Origin: Hyalella azteca
Taxonomy: Eukaryota; Arthropoda; Malacostraca; Amphipoda; Hyalellidae
Reading direction: 5' to 3'
Assembly: GCF_000764305.2 (NCBI RefSeq)
Contig: NW_025941278.1
Location: 1 to 64,000, forward strand
Length of the DNA: 64,000 nucleotides
The position numbers were made by a program, and so were the translations under genes. Below the pieces are notes generated by a model. That model saw only the letters and a program-made list of their open reading frames with translations. It had not been told where the DNA came from and made no database searches. Position 1 is the first letter of the stretch. The number at the start of each line of letters is the position of its first letter. Below are positions 34,285 to 44,483 of this stretch, in pieces.

Positions 34285-37200
34285 ACTTTATTTTGGAGTT
34301 GATCCGTGGAATTGGCTCGGCGCTCTGAAGGCGTCAAGTTTTACGAGCGCAACGAAAAAAAAAACGCCTCTGGGAACCACCTTAGGTCCAGAGTAATCAG
34401 GTATATTGGAATTTCAATGAAGTAAACGAGGTAAAGCAAAGTCGTTTAGAATCTTCGTAACAAGGAAAACTCTATGACGATTGAAATTAATTTATTCAAT
34501 CAATGATAAAAAGTAGAACAGCAAGAATTTGAGATTAGATCGGTCGGAAACGGTACTCGAACGGTTCGAACGGTATTCGAACGTCATCTTTCTAAGCAGG
34601 AAAAACGTGAAAAATCGCTTTACTATTAAACTTTATCCAGCTTTTATGGTTAAGTAAGGTTGGAATGCAAGTTAACCAAAAATGTATTAGAAAAAAACGT
34701 CAGTTAAATTCACCATATTTTAATTGACTACTACCTTCTTGTAACGATGCAGAGGGTTTTCTTTGTTTTTAAATTCTCGCGTAAATTAATGTATGTCAAC
34801 ATATCTCGTTACCACCTCAACAATTATAAGCTTGATTAACATCAATCGAATTATTAGTCATGAGCATTATTTTTAACCTGCTCTACAACGATGTGACTCG
34901 AACGAAATATTTATACGCGGTTTTATATCTCTGGCCTGCCGCCTTTGATCGCTCGTTTGCTTTGAACGCATCGGTGTCGACCTCGATGGGCTCGTAAATA
35001 TTCCATCGCTAAGCCGACGCTCGGGGACACTTAATAAACATTGAGGCTTTAAAACCTTGATGAATAATTCATAGCTAGAACACACCTTGTTTCAGATGTT
35101 GTTTCTTATTCATTGCCCCTGTAGTGACCAGTGAATAATTAATTAGGCTTTCGAAAGTGTTTTTCTTGTCATACCATTGAAACAGCAGATTAAATTTTTC
35201 AGGCTTCTAAACAAAAAAGGAATTTTTTTCTTAACCGAAGGAACAGGACGATGAAATGATCAGTTAAGAAGAAATTGTAATCGTTAGAAACTTGAAATGT
35301 AAATGTTTAAAGTGCTTATATAACGAAGATATAATTTTTAATGTTGGCAGTCAACAGTAACAGGCACTTCCAGATCCTAGATATCCTCTAACTTTATGGA
35401 TGCAAATGAAGCAAAGCGGTGCTTCCATCCTCCTGATTCATATGGCTATAAATTCTGACAACGTTTAACACATTTGCTATTCTGTTTTCGTGCTTCACGT
35501 GGTAAGTGCCGCTGGTGGTGTTAGTATGCAGAACTTGATCGCACGGTGTGCATCGATCCATTGTTTAAATGATGCAGCAACAATCTCTGCATTTGGGATC
35601 GTGAACGATTGCAGGGACAAACGTAAAAAGTGCAAGCATAGATAAACCGCCTAGTGTTTTGGAAAGTTGTTCGTTCATATAATAATAACAACAACGATCG
35701 TTTAACTGTTCAAAATGCCATATCCTAACAAAAAGTTATTTATCTAAGTTCTTTTTCTAGACTTAAGAAATCTTTTACTTAACTCCTACGCTTCAACTAA
35801 AGGCGCTGTTGAAAAATCGTAAAAAATAAAAAGCCGTCGAGTGGACCAAAAGGATAACTATTTATTCCAGTCATGTCGGAATAATTTGAGCTGAAATATG
35901 TATATGCCAGAAGTTGGTACGATTCATGGCGAAAGTCAGCGTCATGGAAGCCAGGATGGGAATTGTCTGGAACATGTGCATGGGGTGCTGCCTGCATAGT
36001 GTGAGGAGAATCTGATGCGTGGGTAATCCGCGCCTAAACCTTCGGTGGACTTGAGATTATTCGGTCTAAATCCTTTATAATATTCATTTATTGTTCGAAT
36101 TGAGACGGGCGGCAACTAATAATAAAAAAAGGAAAATTCAGCGAAACTTTTTTAAGAATTTCAATTGCAACATCAACCGGGAGTATTCATTATAACCCTA
36201 CAGCCATATAAATAATCGCTGACTCAGATTTTGAATGAACGCTTGCATAAATTAAAGTACTTTTGGAAGTGTAACTTTTTTATTTAAATTAAATTTAAGG
36301 AAATAAATTCCTTAATTGCACGGCAATTTTGTACAGTTTTTTCTTAGCTGTCAAAAACTATAGCTGAATTTGCTGGGACAACTGTTGTGCCAACAGCTTC
36401 TGGTTTTTTATCATCAAACAAACGTACAAGTTTATTCTGTGATTTTAAATTTTTCGACCACTATAATGTTATTGTGTAATAATATCATTATTAACGTCTA
36501 TGATTCACATTATTTTTTATTTCTACGTTCCAGCAGATATAGTCACGATCATTGGTTTGAAAATAATAATTAGACATGAAGCCTTAACATTTGTTCAGTC
36601 AAACGGATAAAGCTTAGATATGTTGCATTGATAATTATAATAAAAAGCTTATCGATAATTGATCCCTTTCTGCCTACACGCATATGTATAACATCAACTG
36701 AAATAATTTATAGACGAATGATTTATAATGTAAAATTATTTTTCATTTATTTTTCAATGGCTCAATTCAATTTCGAACCGCTTTTTCAAAATATATGCTG
36801 AAAGTCGACATTAAGGGTTTCGATTAATCTAATTTCTTCGAGATTATTGAAATTCAGTCAGGCTTCAACGCTGTCGCACTAACGATTCAACAGAGATTTT
36901 CGACGCTGCAGTATCGGTATAATTCACACTACAGCCGTTACAGGGGGTTGTTAATTGCTGTGCCGCTCCAATGCAAAAATCCGTGGCGTTACATTGGTGA
37001 TGAAATTGAGATTAGTTTTGCATGGAAAGAAATGAAGCCTTTGTGTCTTCGTCATGGCGTAGGACAAATCTCCACTTTTGAGAGAATCCTATTGCAGTAG
37101 AACTCCGCTATCGCCTAAAAATTACGATTGATACTGAGATGGCGAGATTAATCATTGGCATAGAGCTTATGATCGTCTTTTGACGTAAATTCAGGACAAA

Positions 37201-37673
37201 AAAAAACCTTTCTCTGAGGTCTAATCGACATAAAATTATTTATATAGGTATCGAAAAAGATAATTTTTCAAAAAGGCGACTGATTAATTGTTCGTTATGT
37301 CATCAATCGTTCTAGAATAAATTTTTCTAATGGTAAATTTTCTAAAATTATCCATATTCGAATCTACTTTTAATGTTTTCGATTATGAGTGATCGTCGAA
37401 AGCGTTTTGTTTTCCTCGTTACAAAAAAATGTGAACTCTTCGTTTCAGATTTTCACTTTAATTATCGCTTATAGTAATTAGTATTAAATTTATGTTGGAA
37501 AATGGTTGAAAATTGTATCAATTTGGCTGAGACTTCTTCATCGTCAAAAGTAAAGTAAAAGATCGAAAAATTATTTGACTTTGCAATCGTAAAAGTTCTT
37601 TGCGGGACAACAAACATCATATACTTTCGTAATTTATGAACGCCAGATATAAATTTTAAAATCGTTTATGGTT
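34285..37673. other. AT-rich noncoding stretch, about 3.4 kb
   Basis: No gene recognised. CGAACGGT/ACGGT repeats cluster at 34547-34585. Minus frames at 34873-35085 and 35797-35997 have no domain or convincing splice signals. Confidence 0.55.
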
Positions 37674-37706
37674 ACGGGGCCCTGCTTCTGGATAGCAGGG
37701 CCCCGT
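37674..37706. repeat. GC-rich perfect hairpin, 13-bp stem, 7-base loop
   Basis: ACGGGGCCCTGCT (37674-37686) pairs exactly with AGCAGGGCCCCGT (37694-37706) around the loop TCTGGAT. It stands out sharply from very AT-rich flanks. Confidence 0.92.
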
Positions 37707-38004
37707 TTTAAATATTAATTGAGCACATTCAAATTCAGTGGCCGTGCAAGTGCTATTAAACTCCGAGACAATCTGGCTGCAACTTAGGAGATACGGTTCA
37801 TGGCTCACCGCCAGTATACGAGCTCATTATAACATTCCTCGCCTTTATATTCAATTTACCGCGGCCTGAATCCTTTACATGGAAGGAAGTAATTGATTTT
37901 AATTGTTTAATGTGCCGCCGATGCCCAACCAATGTTCTAATGTCAATGAAACATAATGGGCGTTACCAATTATTTTTCAATGTGATAATCGCGGCGTGAC
38001 CAAT
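37707..38004. other. Noncoding stretch
   Basis: No feature seen between the hairpin and the next minisatellite. Confidence 0.6.
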
Positions 38005-38390
38005 TTTTTAGCGTATACTTTGCATAGTTTACCTATACTACTCGGACGCAAGTTTTATGTGCATTGTAATGCTTTATGCATGCTACGCAAGTTTTTAGCG
38101 CAGTGCCTATATGCTATGTAAGTTTTTAGTGCATTGTCGTACCTATGCTACGCAAGTTTTTAGTGTCTTAAATAATTGTAGTGCCCATGCTAAATAAGTT
38201 TTTAGTGCATGGTAGTGCCTCTGCTTTACAGATTTTTGATGCGTTATTGTAGCGCCTTTGTTACGAAAGATTCATTGAGTTGTAGTGCATATGGTATATA
38301 TATATATATATAAGATTTGTGTATTGTAGTGCTTATGGTTCTCAAGTTTATGTAGCATTGTAGTACTTACGCTACGCAATAGCTGCATAC
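38005..38390. repeat. About 36-bp degenerate minisatellite
   Basis: About ten units around CTACGCAAGTTTTTAGTGCA then TTGTAGTGCCTATG. Unit length varies. A (TA)n run of about 18 bases at 38295-38312 has expanded within one unit. Confidence 0.86.
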
Positions 38391-39310
38391 TTATTCGTTA
38401 GTGCGCTGTTGCATATTTATTCATTTTCCATTCATATAGTTACCGCCAGCTTCAAGAAGCTCAGTTTAATCAGGCCTTTAATCGTCCGCCACAACATGCA
38501 TAAATAGCCCCAGGTACGTTCATGAATAATGACGGGATATTTGCATCACACATATGCCTCAGGAAGAAAGCACTCTAGGGCGCCACATTTCTCAGCTTCA
38601 TTCGTTGCTGGATGCCGCAACCTGCTTCGCTTGAGCCCAGCAGTTCATCTTAAGGTCTTTGTTATGGAAAATAAGGAGTTTGTAACGAGGCATGAACTCG
38701 AGGCAAGTTATACGTGGCCACTTTTAGCTGAAAAACCTACGAGCGGCCGCTAAATGACCTTCTAAGCCGCCTGCATTGCATGTAATGAGTGAGTTTCCCC
38801 TGGAAATCCTGGAGGCCCTTATAAGGTGTGCAGAATATTCATGAGTCTGGAGGCCGCTGCTGCAATGGGAGGAATAAGCGAGACTTGGTATAAGTAGCGA
38901 TGTACTCTGCGCCTGGTGTGAGTCACTCTGAACCAGTTCCCCCCCCCCCCCGGCAGAGAGGCGTATTAGTGCTACGTACGAAAAGCGTGTCATCATGTGG
39001 ATAAGATGACCCACTCATTATTCTTAGTGTGGCCAACCGCCGAGGCAGGGTTTCGTCGTACGGGCACTACCTTGCTTCACTTATGAATATATATAAAGAT
39101 TCCATACATAAAGCTCATGTTTGTCTCCAATTAATTCCTTACGCGGTGATGTCATTTTGCTGATGCCAATCAGTCAAATCATTTGCTTACTATGATATTT
39201 TTTTCAATTTTTTACGTCATTGTTTACACTTTTCCTAGGCCAAGTTAAAAACTTGGCAAAAATTCTGTTTGTCATTTAACGCAAAGCAGCTCGAATCTCA
39301 ATTGAAGTGG
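38391..39310. other. Noncoding stretch with a poly-C run
   Basis: Thirteen consecutive C at 38939-38951. Frames 38529-38753 plus and 38724-39014 minus are unrecognised. Confidence 0.6.
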
Positions 39311-39622
39311 TTGCTTTGTCACTGTGGCAAGAGTTGCTACATGACTAAATTGCTTTGTCACTGTGGCAAGAGTTGCTACATGACTAAATTGTTTTGTTAC
39401 TGTAGCAAGGGTTGCTACATGACTAAATTGCTTTGTCACTGTGGCAAGAGTTGCTACATGACTAAATTGCTTTGTTACTGTAGCAAGGGTTGCTACATGA
39501 CTAAATTGCTTTGTCACTGTGGCAAGAGTTGCTACATAACTAAATTGCTTTGTTACTGTAGCAAGGGTTGCTACGTGACTAAATTGCTTTGTTACTGTAG
39601 CAAGGGTTGCTACGTGACTAAA
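39311..39622. repeat. 39-bp minisatellite, eight copies, two alternating unit types
   Basis: Units start at 39311, 39350, 39389, 39428, 39467, 39506, 39545 and 39584. Type A has TGTCACTGTGGCAAGAGTTG and type B has TGTTACTGTAGCAAGGGTTG. The order A A B A B A B B shows a 78-base higher-order unit. The cysteine-rich plus frame (39269-39637) and the minus frame (39272-39673) are both open because 39 is a multiple of three. A cysteine-rich peptide is therefore not supported. Confidence 0.95.
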
Positions 39623-39854
39623 ACGTACGTAAGTTAATTTTGAATAATCATAATTTACTCGTTTACAGGCCAATAGGTATTTAAAATCCTGCCAAAATTT
39701 CGCTTACAATGCATCGCAGCAAATATATCACTTGTTTAGCAGATAAATAATCTATTATATAAGTGTTATTCATCCATATTATATATCAGTATATCTTTTA
39801 ATATTATATAATCTTTAATACCATGCACGTAAATTCGGTTGGAAAAGGAGTAAT
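39623..39854. other. AT-rich noncoding stretch
   Basis: No feature between the 39-bp and 33-bp arrays. A GTAAGT motif directly follows the 39-bp array at 39627 but has no coding context. Confidence 0.6.
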
Positions 39855-40140
39855 TCAGGAGCGATGGAGTGCCTGGATCATGACTGCCATAGGAGTGGCT
39901 GGAGAAAGCCTAGTGAGTGTCATTTGAGTGCCTGGATGAGGCCAGATGAGTTTCATTTGAGTGCCTGGATGAGGCCTGATGAGTGTCATTTGAGTGCCTG
40001 GATGAGGCCTTTGGATGAGGCCAGATGAGTGTCATTTGAGTGCCTGGATGAGGCATGATGAGTGTCATTTGAGTGCCTGGATGAGGCCTGATGAGTGTCA
40101 TTTGAGTGCCTGGAGAGCGGCCGAAGAATGCCTAATGAGT
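39855..40140. repeat. 33-bp minisatellite
   Basis: TCATTTGAGTGCCTGGATGA plus GGCCTGATGAGTG recurs at 39920, 39953, 39986, about 40032, 40065 and 40098. One unit carries a 13-base internal duplication (GGCCTTTGGATGA). Diverged units flank both ends. Minus frames over it are artefacts. Confidence 0.9.
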
Positions 40141-40353
40141 GCCTGAAGAACGCCCTTAAGACGGTAATAATTACGTCTGTGGCTGTCAAGCCGCCGGCCT
40201 CTGCAACACTCAGACAAAAATTCAAATGAAGTCGAGCGGCCTGTCCTCGCCGCCGGCTCTGTCTTAGCCTCTCTCTTAGCTTTTGCTCGGTTTTCCTCAT
40301 AGTCGTTTCATATGAGGTTGTGGGAAGTTGGACTTCCCAGAATTGTGCATTAC

Positions 40354-40569
40354 ACAATTATGGGGAAGAATTCCCTCAATTCCCATAAAAGTTTATTTCC
40401 CTCTTTCACTCATTTGAGACTCCACTATTTCAAGCACTGACGACTGTCGATGAGATGTCGATCTCGACGACCCATTCTAGCAGATATTCGTTTGAATATA
40501 CAATTATGGGGAATATTCCCTCAATTCCCTCATAAAAGTTTGTTGCCCTCTTTTCCACATTTGAGACTT
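40354..40569. repeat. 70-bp direct repeat pair
   Basis: ACAATTATGGGGAA...CCCTCAATTCCC...CATTTGAGACT occurs at 40354-40423 and 40500-40569, 146 bases apart, with small indels. Confidence 0.82.
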
Positions 40570-41301
40570 ATGCATGCATGAATGTTGAGATTAATCCCCT
40601 AAGGCTATTTTATTAGAATTTGTTGCGCTGTTAAGCTTTGCCTAAAGATTTTCTCACTAAAGATTTCTCGATTTTCGATTCGTACATTTCGTACACTTTT
40701 CGAGGCAACTTCCATGTCATTCCTCTTTTTCACATCATCGAAGCCTCGATATTTATAGGGTTTATATTTATTTATAATATTTATATTTTATTGGTTTATA
40801 TTTTCTTATTTGCGGAAGAATAGCGAGTCATTTCGAACCGGGGAGAAAAAGGCTGGACCAAAGATTTTTAAGTTAAGTTATGAGTTTAAATTAAGAAAAT
40901 AGATTAGTATATGAAAGTTTAGTATTTATGACATATGAGAAATTTTTCTGAGTTTATGAATAATGAAATGGGAGTTTTCTGAACTACGCATAATGTAAGT
41001 ATGTAATCTAGGAGTTTAACTCCATAACACTAGACTAACCAGCTATTATCCATCATATATATTAAGTAAAAACGGTCATGCGTAATAATATGTAATAAAG
41101 TACTTTCCGAAATTCATACGGATGATAAAATCAATATTCTTGATTTCAATGCTGATGCCACTGACAATTTTATCACATCCGTTAAATAAAAATCCACCAA
41201 TACCGGGATATAAATCGACAAAAAAAGTGAATGCCAACAACGTTATATTCACAGTACCATCAAAGCTCTGATTTACTGCGCATCCAAAATATCATCAACC
41301 T
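40570..41301. other. AT-rich noncoding stretch
   Basis: No feature recognised. Confidence 0.6.
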
Positions 41302-41433
41302 AGGAATTTAAAAGTGAAGAAAATAGCCAAAAAGTTCACCATTTCTTATAAGAGAAAACGTTTCGGAGTCCCGGAGTTTTCTCTTATAAGAAATGGTGAA
41401 CTTTTTGGCTATTTTCTTTACTTTTGAATTCCT
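41302..41433. repeat. Near-perfect foldback: 58-bp arms, 16-base loop
   Basis: Left arm 41302-41359 and right arm 41376-41433 are reverse complements with two mismatches (56/58). The centre of the stem includes TTCACCATTTCTTATAAGAG. The loop is GTTTCGGAGTCCCGGA. High arm identity implies a recent origin or conserved pairing. A MITE-like foldback, a long hairpin RNA precursor and a template-switch product are all possible. No target duplication is evident. Confidence 0.93.
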
Positions 41434-43242
41434 GGTGAATTTGCGACTTAAGCAGCCAAGTGATTTTAATACTTATCATCGACCTAGCAACTGTTTATAA
41501 TATTTTAAAACAACGCCACCCCATCATCAACAACAGCTCCTCCAATTCACTCTTCGACAACCTCTAAATAATGACCTTCTCAAAATTGTGCACAGCAAAA
41601 TAGAAGATCCGATAATAGACTCTAGAAAACCTAAAAACCAACGAATTTTTAAGGTCAACTACAAAACCATTACGTGTCTTCATACAAAACCAGTTTAAGA
41701 ATTCCAATAGAAATAATTAAAAACAATAAGATGTCCAAGCGATGGCGACTGACTACGATTGATCCTCAATTACAATTAGCTGGCCAGTAACGGACTATCA
41801 TAACGAACGAACTAAGTATTTAAAGAAACGAATGAAAAATAACAGTCCCAAACTACCCTCCTTGATGGAAACAAACCGGCCAATGTCCTTTTCAAATATT
41901 CAGGCAGCCACGGTAAGTGCGAGCCGAGCAACCGTTCATACGCGTATATTTAGACATGACCACCACAATCCTGTCTAGACGAGTCACAATGCATCTAGAT
42001 ATTAGAGGACCGAAACTCCTGTAAAATATAAACAACAATTTTTAACCTGCAAAGAGCTGTTTCAGAACAACAAAATCTTAAGCAGATCAGATTATAATAG
42101 GTGGAAAATGATGGAAGCAAAATCGATACTACGAATTTCACGGGTTCGAAAAATTTAGGTAATTGTTTTAGCTTATTATGGCTAAATTTGTGACCATGAA
42201 TTTATCTTTGTACAATATTATTCAATTTTAAAAAGTTTAAGTCTTCTACACAGAGCTCCGAATTTTATATTTGGAAGACAGTGCTAATTTTTTATACAAT
42301 TTTATAAAGTCTAGAGTATATTTTGGTACTATATTTCATAATGTGTTCTTAATACTTTGTGGAAAATGGTGAAAGTGAGAAGCAAAGCAGATACACTCAG
42401 CCTAGACTATCTACTCTCACCAAGCCTTAAACAGAAAAAAATTCGGACAATTGTCTTAAATTGTTAGTTTATTGCCAGCTTCTATAACTGTAATGGACTG
42501 GGGACAAACAGCGCTGGACTTTTATTGGGTTTAGGAGGAAGAGACTGCGATCTCAGGGCATTTGGAGACTCTGATAGAAAACCACAAGGCTTCCTCAAAC
42601 GACAACGAAACCGCAGCACAAATCCTTGTAAAGAACTTAGCTTGTGAAACATGTGACTATAAAGTGGTGATTATACAGCCGGCAAGGGGCTTTGTTAAAT
42701 AATAATAATAAAAAACTAATTATTAATAATTGTAATGGAAATAACTATGCTTATCTAAAAAATGATTTCCTCATGAAAAAGATTCATTAAAAAATATTTC
42801 CTACACGAGATCATTATCTCTTACGAAAATCCTTGCGGTATTCAGAAAAGTGGAGATGATTCATTTCAAAATGAATAATTATTCAGAATCAGAATAGATT
42901 GTTGTGTATACAGTCGGGAATTCTCTAAGTTATGTATTCAACATTCCTTCACAGGTGCCCACGTTGTATCATAATGATTAGAAACATTCACCTGATCTAC
43001 TGTGAGCTGTTGTTCAACTTCAACTCAATTAAAGTGGAATAAAAAATTAGAATAAAAATGGCACCTCTGGGAATCTCAAATGACTAGAGAGAGAATCGTG
43101 CTCTGAAGCATCATTATTGCTCTGAAAACGCAGGAATTGCCTTCGTGGAATGTTACTGGAATATTATTCTGATAACAGTGATATATTACTTTGAAGGGGG
43201 TGGAAAATTACTCTGATGGCTGTTGAATATTACTTTGAATTG
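41434..43242. other. Noncoding, A/C-rich plus strand; possible decayed element
   Basis: From about 41450 to 42700 the plus strand is A-rich with few T runs, unlike its neighbours. Broken open stretches such as about 41745-41985 exist without recognisable protein motifs. The segment ends near 42705 in GTTAAATAATAATAATAAAA, reminiscent of a retroelement tail. I cannot identify a family. Confidence 0.25.
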
Positions 43243-43572
43243 ACCACTCACTGGCATCACCACTCACTGGTGTCACCACTCACTGGCGTCACCACTCACT
43301 GGCGTCACCACTCACTGGCGTCACCACTCACTGGCGTCACCACTCACTGGCGTCACCACTCACTAGCGTCACCACTCACTGGCGTCACCATTCACTGGCG
43401 TCACCACTCACTGGCGTCACCACTCACTGGCGTCACCACTCACTTGCGTCACCACTCACTGGCGTCACCACTCACTGGCGTCACCACTCAATGGCATCAC
43501 CACTCACTGGCGTCACCACTCACTGGCGTCACCACTCAATGGCATCACCACTCACTGGCGTCACCACTCACT
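43243..43572. repeat. 16-bp minisatellite, about 20 copies
   Basis: ACCACTCACTGGCGTC repeats every 16 bases with very few variants (GGCATC, CTAGCG, TTCACT, CTTGCG). High homogeneity means recent expansion or homogenisation. The frame 43216-43653 cycles through three translations of the unit and is not a gene. Confidence 0.96.
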
Positions 43573-44360
43573 ATGGAGTGGGCTATTCATCAACAGTCAC
43601 TAGAGCGTTCACGCGCTAGTCACGTACGTCGTCGGAGGCAAAGCGACAATTAAGCTCAATTACAAGGAATTCGGCGCACGCAAACAAGAATGTTTAAACA
43701 GAAAATTTGCCCTTTTAAACAGTGCAACAATTCTTGACTATAATTTGAAAGGCGAAAATGGTCGGCAGCAAATTACTTTCAAATGTTAACTTAGTTTCTA
43801 GGCCTTTAAAAATTTTCTTAGCGTTATTTTAATTATAAGGAATGCGGTTTGATAAGAATATCTAGCGAGTTTTTAGATTGAACTTCGGCCCTGGTCACGT
43901 ATTCCGATCAAGATATTTATATTTTCCTATTAGTTCAACATTTTTGGCAGTCCATCAAGATAAAAGTGTAACCCGTTCGTGTCCGGCGCCACGTCGCCGC
44001 CCGTTACGATAACGGTTACGCCTCAGACGACGGCCGTTTGAAGAGCCGTTAACTAAAGTTTAAGGTCTTTTAAGAGCCCTTAAATCCAGTGTTTTAAAGC
44101 CCTGTTAATCGAACCAGCCTGACAAAGCACAGAGAAAAAAAAGCTAAGTCTTTAGTCCCCAATTACAGTCTCCTGTGAGGAACTCGTGTCACGAATCGTT
44201 CCTTTTTGGGGGACTTGATTTTCGTCAACTAGTGAATTGTAGTTATTTTTTATTATTGTATACTGAAAAATGCATGTAACACTACCTTATTAATAGATGA
44301 CTTTTCTTCTTAATAGTTCTTCTAATTGTTTTAAATTGTCAGTAGGTGCCTCCAAAAAAA
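43573..44360. other. Noncoding stretch with a GC-rich patch
   Basis: The patch at 43975-44040 is CpG-rich but has no supported open frame or promoter motif. Confidence 0.55.
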
Positions 44361-44483
44361 CTGACACCTAATTAGTGTCTGTTAGAAACTTTGACACTAA
44401 TGGGTGTTCATTGAAATCTCTGACTCTAATGGGTGTCCCTTCAACCTCTGACTCTAATGGGTGTCACTTAAAAGTTCTGACTT
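44361..44483. repeat. About 31-bp minisatellite, four copies
   Basis: TCTGACTCTAATGGGTGTC recurs at about 31-base spacing. The outer copies are diverged (TTTGACACTAATGGGTGTTC, CTGACACCTAATTAGTGTC). Confidence 0.85.

Noticed and set aside
34547..34585. Pol III B box in GGTTCGAACGG
   Set aside because: Part of a local ACGGT/CGAAC repeat; no A box upstream.
35797..35997. Minus-strand exon with a possible acceptor TTTCAG
   Set aside because: The competing frame also opens with hydrophobic residues. There is no donor and the coding signal is ambiguous.
39269..39673. Cysteine-rich secreted or metallothionein-like peptide
   Set aside because: The frame is a 39-bp tandem repeat. The opposite strand is equally open, and there is no signal peptide or flanking exon structure.
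41905..41925. Splice donor in GCCACGGTAAGTGCG
   Set aside because: A good motif match, but no open frame of useful length or acceptor in front of it.
43216..43653. 145-codon His/Ser/Thr-rich protein
   Set aside because: Translation cycles every 48 bases through a 16-bp minisatellite; no start context or domain.
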